A stretch of 64,000 nucleotides of DNA from Winogradskyella sp. (GCA_004211785.1 SHBX01000001.1:1-64000); one strand, 5' to 3'; counted from the stretch's first letter, positions 7,692 through 17,543 are shown. The notes: generated from the sequence alone by a model not told the origin. Program-made: numbers and translations.

Positions 7692-10286
7692 TTAGCAACC
7701 AGAGTCTACAACTAAGTTTACTTGTCCAGTACTAAAACAATTAGTAACTAAGTTTTCAGCTCTTACAAAAATAATTTGTGAATTATTATCAATATTAGCA
7801 AAGCTAGCAGCATCAATTGGATTAATTCCAGAATCTGCATCTACTTGAGAGCTATAGTATGTTACTATAATGTCAATACCTGGATTCTCATCAATTATTA
7901 GTATTTCTAAAGAACTTAAATTGAATGTAGCCAAACCATCTGCATTAACATCACACTCTACAATATCTGCAAGAGCAGGCATTACAGGAGCCGGAACGAC
8001 TTCTAAGGTTAACAAAGAAGTTTCATAGTTACCAGTTGAAATTTCAAAAACCCTTACAAATAAAGTTTGCGGATTTGTGGTATTGAAAAAAGGAGAAGGC
8101 AATGCTTGAACACCATTAGTGGCGTCTATGTCTGTTAAGTGATATGATATTTGATAGTTAGCGGGGTCGTTTCCGTTCAAGAAAAATGAATCCATCGATG
8201 TTAAATCAAAGTTAGAGAAACCATCATTATTATCATCGCAAACCTGTAAAACCCCATCGCTTGGACTATTATTATCCATATTTGGGTCATCAGGATCATT
8301 TGGGTCACTCATTCCTGTTGGAATTAAATTAGTATTAGGATTATCAACACCCGTAGTTTCTTCGCAGTCTGTTAAACCATCATTATCTGAATCAAAATCG
8401 TTTAAGAACAAAAAGACACTAGCAATCCCTGTTTGACCAGTAGTTGCGCTTGTTGCTTTTACAAATATGGTTGGGTTTAGCACCGCTTCAGCAAAAGTAA
8501 GTGTATATGGCAACGCTATAGGATTAATCTCTGACGTAGCGTCTGCCTCAGTTTCATAAAACACATAGTCTGTATTTGCTACATTATAAACATTAGCAAA
8601 TAAAGCGCCAAAGTCATAAGTGACTGGTTCGCATCCGTTACTCCCAGTTTCAGCATCAAAAAGGTTTAAATCATTATTATCTAAGTAATTAGGTACCCCA
8701 TCATCATCTGTATCATCATTTAAGGGGTTGTTGTCGCCATCGTAATCTTCATTTATGGTATTAATACCATCATCATCATCATCATCATCTAGGTAATTCG
8801 GTATCCCATCATTGTCAGTATCGTCATTATCTAGATTGTTATCACCATCTACATCTTCTAAAGCATCAGGAATGCTATCGCCGTCTGCATCTTCAAATGT
8901 ATCACAAGCACTAAATGAGCCTGCATCTATGGTCTCTGTTGAATCATTGATAGCTCCAGTAAAAACTTGAGTTTCTTGACTGTTTTCAAGGTCAATGCCT
9001 TTATAAGAATAGTTTGTTACGCCACAGCTATTAAAGGTGTAATCTATTACGCCATCGGTTACGGGTATGATTTGAGAAATACCATCAATTGATAACTGTA
9101 CATATCCGTTACTTACGTTAAGCCCTTCGCAGGTTAGAAAACTACCTGTAAAAGTGATATCGTTTTCTAAATCAACAATTACTGTAGTATTGACATCAAA
9201 AGAGAAAGGCCCAATAGTTGCTGTAAACGGTTGATTTGTACACAGCGGACTATAAACGGTAATGGTTAATTCTTCGTCTGCAGGAACTAGGCCACATTCC
9301 TCTCCGTTACTATTTGTAAAACCATAAGTTCCTGTTGCATTTAATAATTCCGAATATAAATCTAAAGCTGTATTTGGTAGTATATTTCCGTTTGTGTCTC
9401 GTAATGTGATACATAAATTAACTGCCGGATACGGATAGTCATAATTCCAAAATGTAAAATGGCTAACTTCACCTATGTATTGATTTCCTTGAAGAATTGC
9501 CCCACCATCTTCTTTCCAGTAGCCTACGTTTTCATCAAAATACCATAATGGAATCGTCGCTGGTGGATTAGTAACATCTGTTGCCAACGGAATAGTAATT
9601 CTTGATTTGCTATTTTCAGCAAGTTGGAGCGGTTCTCCTCCTGAAGTGGATAGTTCTACCGCGAGCATACCATAGGTTTCTAAAGCCACATCATTGCCAG
9701 AAGCGTTTTGAGCATATAACATTCCCGGCATCATAGCACTCATGTTATCATCATCAGGGCTTAAATGCTTTAAGGTTACATTTACTGGCCCAAGGTAGGT
9801 AGCCCCTGAAGCAGAAACAAAATTACCATCAAAAGTGATTTCAGAACCATTGCTTAATGAAACAGTAGAAGATTCTCCAGAGCTAATGGTTTCTGTCACA
9901 GTTTTTTCAAGTAGCATAATTTGCACTTGATTGATTTCAGATTCTGAAGGCACTAAAGCACGTGAGCCATTGATGTAACCGATTTTTTCTGCTCTAATGT
10001 AGGCAAAGCGCTCATACACATTAGCATCGCGAATACTAAAAACGCCAAAAGCATCTGTGATTGCCGTTGCATTTTCTATTTGAATGTTTACACCTTCAAT
10101 GGGGTTATTATTTTCATCAACTACACGCCCTAAAAAACTAGCGCTTATTTGATCACCGAAGTTTTCAATAAAGTCCTCATCCGAAGGAACTTCTGTTGTT
10201 GGCGGAACATAAGGGAAGCTCTCGTCTTCACAAGAAAACACAGAGACTAAAAGACAAAATATAAAATATTTGACAAAGTTTTTCAT
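7692..10286 (-). CDS. Large surface lipoprotein with carboxypeptidase-regulatory-like and TSP3 repeats
   Basis: A lipoprotein signal (FCLLVSVFSCEDE, lipobox cysteine at residue 19) begins the 864-residue product. A carboxypeptidase-regulatory-like beta domain (GRVVDENNNPIEGVNIQIEN) follows at about residues 52-110. Mixed beta-sandwich sequence runs to about residue 460. Residues 464-540 are calcium-binding thrombospondin type 3 repeats (DADGDSIPD, DNDGIPNYLDDDDDDDG, DDDGVPNYLD). The rest holds about three related modules, each with a CDxNxDGxxxFxLxSL-type opening and a FVRA/FVRV-type ending. Unlike many TSP3 proteins of this phylum, it shows no obvious type IX secretion C-terminal domain, so surface display would rely on the lipid anchor. 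Binding partner unknown. Confidence 0.75.
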   Translation of the reverse strand: MKNFVKYFIFCLLVSVFSCEDESFPYVPPTTEVPSDEDFIENFGDQISASFLGRVVDENNNPIEGVNIQIENATAITDAFGVFSIRDANVYERFAYIRAEKIGYINGSRALVPSESEINQVQIMLLEKTVTETISSGESSTVSLSNGSEITFDGNFVSASGATYLGPVNVTLKHLSPDDDNMSAMMPGMLYAQNASGNDVALETYGMLAVELSTSGGEPLQLAENSKSRITIPLATDVTNPPATIPLWYFDENVGYWKEDGGAILQGNQYIGEVSHFTFWNYDYPYPAVNLCITLRDTNGNILPNTALDLYSELLNATGTYGFTNSNGEECGLVPADEELTITVYSPLCTNQPFTATIGPFSFDVNTTVIVDLENDITFTGSFLTCEGLNVSNGYVQLSIDGISQIIPVTDGVIDYTFNSCGVTNYSYKGIDLENSQETQVFTGAINDSTETIDAGSFSACDTFEDADGDSIPDALEDVDGDNNLDNDDTDNDGIPNYLDDDDDDDGINTINEDYDGDNNPLNDDTDDDGVPNYLDNNDLNLFDAETGSNGCEPVTYDFGALFANVYNVANTDYVFYETEADATSEINPIALPYTLTFAEAVLNPTIFVKATSATTGQTGIASVFLFLNDFDSDNDGLTDCEETTGVDNPNTNLIPTGMSDPNDPDDPNMDNNSPSDGVLQVCDDNNDGFSNFDLTSMDSFFLNGNDPANYQISYHLTDIDATNGVQALPSPFFNTTNPQTLFVRVFEISTGNYETSLLTLEVVPAPVMPALADIVECDVNADGLATFNLSSLEILIIDENPGIDIIVTYYSSQVDADSGINPIDAASFANIDNNSQIIFVRAENLVTNCFSTGQVNLVVDSGC

Positions 10287-10393
10287 GGTGATTGATGTTG
10301 GTTATTTTAAAATTTGGGTAAGCAAATTAAATATAAAGCAGCAAACTAATAATTTTTTTTGTAAAAAAAAGATTACGTCCTGTTTTTCAGACA

Positions 10394-11437
10394 TTAGCCT
10401 AAAATCATCGGTTTTGGGACGCGTCTGTTCATAATCTTAAACCAGAGTGGTGGTATCATAGCTAACACCATAGACGTGGGATAGCCGTAAGGCATTTGCG
10501 GACTTTCGTCATGACAATCCAGTATTTGATATTTCTTTGAAGACTTGTAATGATGGTCACTGTGGCGAGTTAACTCATATAAAATGATGCGCCCAATCAC
10601 ATGATTAGAATTCCACGAATGCATTTCTCTAACACGTTCGTATCGACCAGATTTTGTTTGCAAACGCAATAAGCCGTAATGCTCGATATAGTTTACAGTT
10701 TCTAATAAAATAAAACCAACAACTCCAGATGCTAATGAAAAAATGAATCCTGTTTTTCCAAAGATTAAAAAAGCCGCAATTAAATATAAGGCTTGAAAAA
10801 TAGTGTACCAAAGCATATCATTTTTCACAGACAAAAAACTTTGATTATTATTCTTTAGCAGTTTTTTTTGAATACGCCACGCACTAAAATATTGCCTAAC
10901 GGTTGAGGTAATCCAAAACGAATACACGGATTGATTATACCTTGCTGTCGCTGGGTCTTCCGGTGTTGCAGCGTGTAAATGGTGCCCGTAATTATGTTCA
11001 ATAAAAAAATGCATATAAAAAGACGGCAGCAGCAGCGCTTTACCAATAAAACGCTCATTTGTGGCTTGCCTATGACCTAGCTCGTGAGCAACATTTATGC
11101 CGTTAACACCCAAAACAATTCCTAAAGAGAAAATTAACCCAACAAACTCATAGGTTTCAATACTTAGATTAGTCACCACAAATAATCCATAAGTAACCAA
11201 GCCAAATACAATTGGTAGGTTAAGATACAATAGCCAATCAAATAGTTTTCGTTTCAATCGACTGCCTACTTCTTCTTCAGAAAAATTATCAGTATCAACA
11301 GGAAATATGAGTTCTAATATTGGGATACAAACAAATGCAAATATTGGTGTTGACCAAACCCAATAACCTTTAAAACAGAACCCAATGAATGCGAAAACTG
11401 GAATTGAAAATGCAGCTAAATATTTAAGGTCTTTCAT
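10394..11437 (-). CDS. alkB: AlkB-type alkane 1-monooxygenase
   Basis: This integral-membrane di-iron enzyme hydroxylates terminal carbons of alkanes or related chains. It carries the histidine boxes of the AlkB family in order: HELGH at 118-122, EHNYGHH at 147-153, NYIEHYG at 249-255 and RHSDHH at 291-296. The NYIEHYG box separates AlkB from ordinary fatty-acid desaturases. Hydrophobic segments near 8-45, 72-118, 205-250 and 320-335 fit a six-helix membrane enzyme. At 347 residues it is slightly short of the roughly 400 of Pseudomonas AlkB. No rubredoxin or reductase is adjacent, so the electron donor and true substrate are unknown. Confidence 0.88.
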   Translation of the reverse strand: MKDLKYLAAFSIPVFAFIGFCFKGYWVWSTPIFAFVCIPILELIFPVDTDNFSEEEVGSRLKRKLFDWLLYLNLPIVFGLVTYGLFVVTNLSIETYEFVGLIFSLGIVLGVNGINVAHELGHRQATNERFIGKALLLPSFYMHFFIEHNYGHHLHAATPEDPATARYNQSVYSFWITSTVRQYFSAWRIQKKLLKNNNQSFLSVKNDMLWYTIFQALYLIAAFLIFGKTGFIFSLASGVVGFILLETVNYIEHYGLLRLQTKSGRYERVREMHSWNSNHVIGRIILYELTRHSDHHYKSSKKYQILDCHDESPQMPYGYPTSMVLAMIPPLWFKIMNRRVPKPMILG

Positions 11438-11592
11438 ATGTTTAAAGTCGGTATTTGTTCAAAATAATGGACGAAATTGAGTGATTTCAGCCCAATTTAA
11501 CACTAAAAGCCCCTAAATTAACAGAAACTTATCAAATTTAGGAATTCAACACTAAAAATAAAATTGTAGTTTAGTCAGTTATTGAAGTTAAT

Positions 11593-14500
11593 ATGAGCAA
11601 TTTTAAGACCATACAAGCCAAATTACAGCAGTTTATTAAGAAATTTTACACTAATGAATTGCTTAAAGGCGCTATTTTGTTTTTCGCTATTGGCGTGCTC
11701 TATTTTATGATTACGCTATTAGTAGAGTATTTGTTATGGCTAAATCCAACCGCGAGAACTATATTGTTTTGGTTGTTTATCGCTGTGGAAGCTACACTTT
11801 TTACGAGATTTATAATTATTCCGTTAGCAAAGCTTTTCAATCTTAGAAAAGGCATTGATTTTGAAACCGCTTCAAAATTAATTGGTAACCATTTCCCTGA
11901 AGTTGATGATAAACTACTCAATGTACTTCAGTTAAATCAAAATACACAACAATCTGATTTACTATTGGCAAGCATAGAGCAGAAATCTGCTGAGCTAAAA
12001 CCCATACCGTTTCAAACTGCAATTAACTTTAAATCGAGTTTAAGATATTTAAAGTATGCTGCGATTCCTGTAGCTATATTATTGCTTTCATTTATAACAG
12101 GCAAAATCAATTGGTTTAGCGATAGTTATGAGCGTGTTGTGAATTATCAAACAGCTTATGAGCCGCCAGCACCGTTTCAGTTTTTTGTGGTTAATGATGA
12201 GCTTCAAGCAATTGAGAACAAAGACTACACGCTTATTGTAAAAACTGTAGGCGATATTATTCCGGACCAAGTTCAGATAGATTATAATAGTCAAACCTAT
12301 TTTTTACAACAGAATGTTCCCGGAGAGTTTCAGTATGTTTTTAATCAATTAAAAGAAGATGTTTCTTTTTCACTTTCAGCAAATGAAGTGGTTTCTAAGC
12401 CTTATGAATTACGTGTGGTAAACGTGCCAACTTTGGTCGGTTTTGATATGATTTTAGACTATCCGAGCCATACTAAAAAGAAAGATGAAACATTAAAAAG
12501 TACAGGTAGCGCTACAATCCCAGAAGGGACAAAAATCACATGGAGTGTAAATACAAAATCAACATCAGAAGTTAATATCTACGCTAATGACACTATCGCT
12601 TTCGCTGGAAATAAATCTGGAGATTTTGAAGCCACTAAAAGGCTTTACAGAAATTATAGTTATAGTATAAACACCAGCAATAAAGATTTAACTAATTATG
12701 AAAGTCTGGCGTTTTCCATTAATGTGGTTAAGGATGCTTATCCTGAATTAGATATTAAAGTCGAAAAGGATTCTGTTGATCAGCAAAGTCTTTATTTCTA
12801 TGGCCAGGCAAGCGATGATTATGGTTTGCGAAAATTGCAATTAGTGTATTATCCTTCTGAAAACGAAGCTAAAAAACAGGTTGTACCTATTGACATTTCT
12901 AAATCTAACTTTTCGGAGTTTGTAAGTGCTTTTCCAGATCAATTAAATGTTAAAGATGGAATTGCTTATGACTTGTATTTTGAGGTTTTTGATAATGACG
13001 CTATTCACAACTTTAAGAACGTAAAGAGCAGCGTGTTTAACTATCGTAAGCGCACTAAAGACGAAGAAGAAACAAAACAACTTAACGAGCAAAACGAAAC
13101 GATTAAAAACATAAGCAAAACGTTTGAAAAGCTTGAAGAACAAGACAAAAAGCTTGAAGAATTATCTAAAACTCAAAAGGAGAAAGAAGCTCTTAATTTC
13201 AATGATAAAAAGAAATTTGAAAACTTCCTGAAACGTCAAAAACAACAAGAACAGTTGATGAAGAATTTCAATAAAAAATTGCAAGAGAATTTAGAAGAGT
13301 TTCAGAAAGACAAAGAAGAAGATGGTAAGAAAGATGAATTTAAAGAAGATTTAAAAGAGCGATTAAAAGAAAACGAAGAACAACTTAAAAAAGACGAAAA
13401 ACTTCTTGAGGAGTTGGAGAAAATGACGGAGAAAATTAATAAAGAAGAGTTTAGTCAGAAGCTTGAAGAGTTAGCTAAGCAAAACAAAAACAAAAAGCGA
13501 AGCATGATGCAACTGCTTGAGTTAACCAAGCGTTTTTATGTCACCAAAAAGCAAGAGAAAATTCAGAAGCAATTAGAGGATATTTCTAAAAGACAAGAAG
13601 AGCTTTCTGAGAAAGATTCAAAAGAAAACACAAAAGAAGCTCAGGAGAAATTAAACAAAGAATTTAAAGACATACAGAAAGCTATTGATGAGTTAATGAG
13701 TGAGAATAGAAAGCTCAGAAAACCAGAAGATATTGAAAGAGATAAGCCGACTGAAGAAAGCATAAAAGAAGACCAAAAGGAAGCCAAAGAAGAGCTTGAG
13801 AAAAATGAATCTCAAAAAGAAGGTGAAAAACAAGAAGGCGAGAAGAAGGAAGACAAGCCAATGACACCTCAAGAGATGCAACGTGCAAAAAACAAGCAAA
13901 AAGCTGCAGCTAAAAAGATGAAGCAACTTGGCGAGATGATGAAACAATCTATGATGTCTGGCGGTGGCGGCGGGGATAAAATAGAGGAAGATGCTGAGAT
14001 GTTGCGTCAGATTCTTGATAATTTGGTGTTATTCTCTTTTGACCAAGAAGCATTAATGGACCGATTTGATGAGATAGATGTTAACCATAATCAGTACGGT
14101 AAATTCATTATAAAACAAAGCACACTTAAAGAACATTTTGAGCATGTAGATGATAGTCTTTTTGCATTGTCATTACGAAATCCAAAAATTTCAGAAAAGA
14201 TAAACTCTCAAATCACAGATGTCTATTTTAATATAGATAAGAGTTTGAGTCAGCTTACAGAAAACCGAATCTACCAAGGCGTGTCTTCTCAACAATACAC
14301 GGTGACGGCAGCAAATTCTTTAGCAGATATGTTGAGTAATATTCTTGATAATATGGAAATGTCTATGAACATGCAACCCGGTCAAGGTAGCGAAGGAGAG
14401 ATGCAACTTCCAGATATTATTATGAGCCAAGAAGAGTTAAATAAGAAGATGGAAGAAGCTATGAAAAAGCTAAATGAAGGAGAAAAGCCAGGAGACAAAG

Positions 14501-15177
14501 GAAAAGACAAAGAAGGTGAGAAAGGCGAAAAGGGAGAGAAAGATGGCGACAAAGGAGAGAATGGACAAGAAGGCAAAGAGGGTAATGAAGGACAGGAAGG
14601 AGAACAATCTGGAGGCAAACAGGGTAAAGGAAAAGATGGTCAAAACGGAAATGAAGGTCAAGGTTCAGAGGGAGAAAATGGCAAAGACGGTAAGAACGGA
14701 AAGGATGGGGATAAAGATGGAGAAGGTGATAAAAAAGATGGCTATGGTGAAGGCGGAAGTGAAGAGTTTAACGGTGAACTCTATAGGATTTATCAACAGC
14801 AACAACAGTTAAGACAGGCACTTCAAGACAGAATTGGAAAAGAAGGAGGAAAAGGTGAAGCAGGTAAATTAATAAGACAAATGGAAGAGGTAGAGTTAGA
14901 TTTAATAAATAAAGGATTTACAAATCAAACGCTCCAAAAAATGATGGACTTACAACATCAATTATTAAAATTAGAAAACGCAACATTCACTCAGGGCGAA
15001 GATGAAAAACGCGAATCTAAAACGAATAGAAAAGAATATAATAACACTTCTAAAAGTCAAATACCAACAGCAAAACAATATTTCAATACTACGGAAATAT
15101 TAAACCGACAAGCATTACCTTTGCGTTCGCAATTCAAAAAGAAATTGCAAGACTATTTTAAAAACACAAATGATTAG
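11593..15177 (+). CDS. DUF4175-family giant membrane protein with coiled coil and Gly/Lys/Glu-rich tail
   Basis: The 1194-residue protein starts with two membrane helices (about 25-47 and 57-80) and a third near 153-170. A beta-rich periplasmic part follows to about 480, then a long charged coiled coil (about 490-760), a helical part, and a low-complexity tract near 960-1055 built from short G-E/K-K/D units such as GEKGEKGEKDGDKGENG. A structured C-terminal part (about 1060-1194) includes a predicted helix. This arrangement matches DUF4175, found throughout Bacteroidetes with no known role. It overlaps ybeY by eight bases, so the two are co-transcribed. The repetitive segment is purine-rich on the + strand for nearly 300 bases. 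Confidence 0.8.
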   Translation: MSNFKTIQAKLQQFIKKFYTNELLKGAILFFAIGVLYFMITLLVEYLLWLNPTARTILFWLFIAVEATLFTRFIIIPLAKLFNLRKGIDFETASKLIGNHFPEVDDKLLNVLQLNQNTQQSDLLLASIEQKSAELKPIPFQTAINFKSSLRYLKYAAIPVAILLLSFITGKINWFSDSYERVVNYQTAYEPPAPFQFFVVNDELQAIENKDYTLIVKTVGDIIPDQVQIDYNSQTYFLQQNVPGEFQYVFNQLKEDVSFSLSANEVVSKPYELRVVNVPTLVGFDMILDYPSHTKKKDETLKSTGSATIPEGTKITWSVNTKSTSEVNIYANDTIAFAGNKSGDFEATKRLYRNYSYSINTSNKDLTNYESLAFSINVVKDAYPELDIKVEKDSVDQQSLYFYGQASDDYGLRKLQLVYYPSENEAKKQVVPIDISKSNFSEFVSAFPDQLNVKDGIAYDLYFEVFDNDAIHNFKNVKSSVFNYRKRTKDEEETKQLNEQNETIKNISKTFEKLEEQDKKLEELSKTQKEKEALNFNDKKKFENFLKRQKQQEQLMKNFNKKLQENLEEFQKDKEEDGKKDEFKEDLKERLKENEEQLKKDEKLLEELEKMTEKINKEEFSQKLEELAKQNKNKKRSMMQLLELTKRFYVTKKQEKIQKQLEDISKRQEELSEKDSKENTKEAQEKLNKEFKDIQKAIDELMSENRKLRKPEDIERDKPTEESIKEDQKEAKEELEKNESQKEGEKQEGEKKEDKPMTPQEMQRAKNKQKAAAKKMKQLGEMMKQSMMSGGGGGDKIEEDAEMLRQILDNLVLFSFDQEALMDRFDEIDVNHNQYGKFIIKQSTLKEHFEHVDDSLFALSLRNPKISEKINSQITDVYFNIDKSLSQLTENRIYQGVSSQQYTVTAANSLADMLSNILDNMEMSMNMQPGQGSEGEMQLPDIIMSQEELNKKMEEAMKKLNEGEKPGDKGKDKEGEKGEKGEKDGDKGENGQEGKEGNEGQEGEQSGGKQGKGKDGQNGNEGQGSEGENGKDGKNGKDGDKDGEGDKKDGYGEGGSEEFNGELYRIYQQQQQLRQALQDRIGKEGGKGEAGKLIRQMEEVELDLINKGFTNQTLQKMMDLQHQLLKLENATFTQGEDEKRESKTNRKEYNNTSKSQIPTAKQYFNTTEILNRQALPLRSQFKKKLQDYFKNTND

Positions 15178-15580
15178 TTTTAATTACGAAATTGACTTTA
15201 AACTTGACAAAGAAGTAGAGACTTCCAAATGGATTTCAGATTTAATTATTGAAGAGAATTATAAAGAAGGAGAGATTAATTATATCTTTTGCTCGGATGA
15301 ATATTTGCATAAAATCAATCTAGATTTTCTAAATCATGACACGTTAACTGACATAATAAGTTTTGATTATTCCGTAGGAAAAGAACTACACGGAGATATT
15401 TATGTTTCAATAGAAAGAGTTCGAGATAACTCAAAAGATTTTGGCACAACTTTTTCAAACGAATTAGCAAGAGTTATGGCTCATGGTGTTTTGCACTACT
15501 GCGGTTATAAAGATAAGTCGGACGAAGAGTCTAAACTGATGCGCTCTAAAGAGAATCACTACTTGTCTAAGCGTATTTAA
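15170..15580 (+). CDS. ybeY: Endoribonuclease YbeY (rRNA maturation)
   Basis: YbeY is a metal-dependent RNase involved in 16S rRNA 3'-end maturation and ribosome quality control. The 136-residue product has TLTDIISFDY and HGDIYVS, both hallmark segments, and the metal site MAHGVLHYCGYKDKS. The classic H-x3-H-x5-H site is here H105-x3-H109-x5-D115: the third histidine is replaced by aspartate. As far as I recall this variation is common in Bacteroidetes YbeY, and an aspartate can still bind metal. The start overlaps the end of the DUF4175 gene in an ATGATTAG arrangement. Confidence 0.92.
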   Translation: MISFNYEIDFKLDKEVETSKWISDLIIEENYKEGEINYIFCSDEYLHKINLDFLNHDTLTDIISFDYSVGKELHGDIYVSIERVRDNSKDFGTTFSNELARVMAHGVLHYCGYKDKSDEESKLMRSKENHYLSKRI

Positions 15581-15597
15581 TATCCACATTTTCAGCG

Positions 15598-15605
15598 TAT
15601 ATTTG
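15598..15605 (+). promoter_or_regulatory. Candidate -7 promoter element of mnmG
   Basis: TATATTTG matches TAnnTTTG and is followed by CAGACTG. It lies between the ybeY stop and mnmG, 57 bases ahead of the mnmG start, with the first parS-like site between promoter and gene. That site would therefore be inside the mnmG 5' leader. Confidence 0.5.
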
Positions 15606-15631
15606 CAGACTGAAATTTTCAATCACACAAA

Positions 15632-15647
15632 TGTTCCACGTGGAACA
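15632..15647. other. parS-like ParB-binding palindrome, copy 1
   Basis: TGTTCCACGTGGAACA is a perfect 16-bp palindrome and equals a known form of the chromosomal parS site (the Bacillus form is TGTTTCACGTGAAACA; the C/G form is found in Pseudomonas-type and other chromosomes). ParB clamps load at parS and organise origin segregation. This copy lies 15 bases before mnmG. An identical copy follows mnmG. The parA and parB genes are not in the window. Confidence 0.85.
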
Positions 15648-15662
15648 ATAAGAATATAGGTT

Positions 15663-17534
15663 ATGTTTAACGAGATTTATGATGTTATAGTAGTTGGAGC
15701 TGGTCACGCTGGTAGCGAGGCTGCTGCTGCTGCTGCAAATATGGGTAGCAAAACATTGTTAATAACAATGAATCTTCAAAACATTGCACAGATGTCTTGT
15801 AATCCAGCTATGGGAGGAATTGCAAAAGGACAAATTGTGCGTGAGATTGATGCGCTTGGTGGTTACAGCGGAATTGTTTCAGACACATCCGCTATTCAGT
15901 TTAAGATGCTTAATAAATCTAAAGGACCTGCAATGTGGAGTCCAAGGGTTCAGAGTGACAGAATGCGTTTTGCAGAAGACTGGAGAATGCTTCTAGAGAA
16001 TACTAAGAATTTAGATTTCTACCAAGAAATGGTCTCTGGTCTAATAGTAAAAAACGGAAAAGTTGAAGGCGTAAAAACTTCTCTTGGAATTGAAGTTAAA
16101 GCTAAAACAGTTGTACTTACAAATGGCACTTTTTTGAATGGATTAATTCACATAGGTGAGAAGAATTTTGGCGGTGGAAGAGCAGGAGAAAGAGCCGCAA
16201 CAGGGATTACTGAGCAGCTAGTTAATCTAGGTTTTGATTCTGGTCGAATGAAAACAGGAACTCCTCCAAGAGTTGATGGACGTTCTTTGGATTATTCTAA
16301 AATGACCGAACAACCAGGTGACGAAAACCCAGATAAGTTTTCTTATTTAGACACAACTCAGGCGCTCAAAAACCAACGCTCATGTCATATGACTTATACA
16401 AGTCAGGAGGTTCATGATTTATTACGTGAAGGTTTTGATAGATCGCCAATGTTTAATGGAAGAATAAAAAGTGTTGGTCCAAGATATTGTCCTTCAATAG
16501 AAGATAAGATTAATCGGTTTGCAGATAAGGACAGGCATCAATTATTTGTTGAACCGGAAGGTTGGAATACATGTGAAGTGTATGTCAATGGTTTTTCAAC
16601 ATCACTTCCAGAAGACGTTCAGTTTAAAGCATTACGTTCTGTGGTTGGTTTCGAAAACGTGAAGTTTTTTAGACCTGGTTACGCAATTGAATACGATTAT
16701 TTTCCGCCAACACAATTAAAACATACGTTAGAAACTAAGCTGGTTGATGGTTTGTATTTTGCTGGTCAAATTAACGGAACAACGGGATATGAAGAAGCAG
16801 CATCTCAAGGTTTAATGGCCGGAATAAATGCCGCATTACAAGTACAAGAAAAAGATATATTCACTCTGAGAAGAGATGAAGCTTACATAGGTGTATTAAT
16901 AGATGATTTAATTACAAAAGGTACAGAAGAGCCTTACCGTATGTTTACATCTCGCGCAGAGTACAGAACATTATTAAGACAAGATAATGCAGATTTTAGG
17001 TTAACACCAAGAGGATATGAATTAGGTTTGGCCTCAGAAAACCGTCTTAAACGAATGGAGGAAAAGCAATCTAAGTCTGATAATTTTGTTCAGTTTTTTA
17101 AAGACACAAGTGTAGAGCCGAAAGAAATAAACCCAATACTTGAAGCAAAAAATTCTGCTCAGGTTAAGCAGAAGGATAAGATGTTTAAGTTGTTTGCAAG
17201 ACCACAAATCTGCATGTCAGATATGCGAAAAGTGGAGTCTGTAAATGCACACATTTTAGAAAATAATTTGGATACTGAAATTTTAGAACAAGCAGAGATC
17301 CAGGTTAAATATGCTGGGTATATAGAGAAGGAAAAGAGTAATGCAGACAAGCTTCAGCGTTTAGAAAATGTCAAGATCCCAAAAGATTTTGACTACTCAA
17401 AACTGCAATCTATGAGTTTAGAGGCAAGAGGAAAATTAAACGAAATACAACCTGTAACGGTTTCTCAGGCATCAAGAATTAGTGGTGTTTCTCCAGCGGA
17501 TATTTCTGTTTTGTTAGTGTATTTAGGACGATAA
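15663..17534 (+). CDS. mnmG: tRNA uridine 5-carboxymethylaminomethyl modification enzyme MnmG (GidA)
   Basis: With MnmE, this FAD protein modifies uridine 34 of several tRNAs. At 623 residues it has normal family length. The N-terminal VVGAGHAGSEAAAAAANMG is the FAD dinucleotide-binding fold. The signatures GGIAKGQIVREIDALGG, GPAMWSPRVQSDR, CPSIEDKI and GQINGTTGYEEAASQGL are all present, and the C-terminal helical MnmE/tRNA-binding part ends ISGVSPADISVLLVYLGR. The gene is bracketed by two identical parS-like palindromes. In many bacteria gidA sits beside oriC and parAB, which fits this context. Start at the ATG at 15663. Confidence 0.97.
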   Translation: MFNEIYDVIVVGAGHAGSEAAAAAANMGSKTLLITMNLQNIAQMSCNPAMGGIAKGQIVREIDALGGYSGIVSDTSAIQFKMLNKSKGPAMWSPRVQSDRMRFAEDWRMLLENTKNLDFYQEMVSGLIVKNGKVEGVKTSLGIEVKAKTVVLTNGTFLNGLIHIGEKNFGGGRAGERAATGITEQLVNLGFDSGRMKTGTPPRVDGRSLDYSKMTEQPGDENPDKFSYLDTTQALKNQRSCHMTYTSQEVHDLLREGFDRSPMFNGRIKSVGPRYCPSIEDKINRFADKDRHQLFVEPEGWNTCEVYVNGFSTSLPEDVQFKALRSVVGFENVKFFRPGYAIEYDYFPPTQLKHTLETKLVDGLYFAGQINGTTGYEEAASQGLMAGINAALQVQEKDIFTLRRDEAYIGVLIDDLITKGTEEPYRMFTSRAEYRTLLRQDNADFRLTPRGYELGLASENRLKRMEEKQSKSDNFVQFFKDTSVEPKEINPILEAKNSAQVKQKDKMFKLFARPQICMSDMRKVESVNAHILENNLDTEILEQAEIQVKYAGYIEKEKSNADKLQRLENVKIPKDFDYSKLQSMSLEARGKLNEIQPVTVSQASRISGVSPADISVLLVYLGR

Positions 17535-17543
17535 TAAAAATGA

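Noticed and set aside
14382-14661. Open frames antisense to and in another frame of the DUF4175 low-complexity tract
   Set aside because: They arise from the purine-rich repeat, have serine/proline or phenylalanine-rich composition, and lack any domain.
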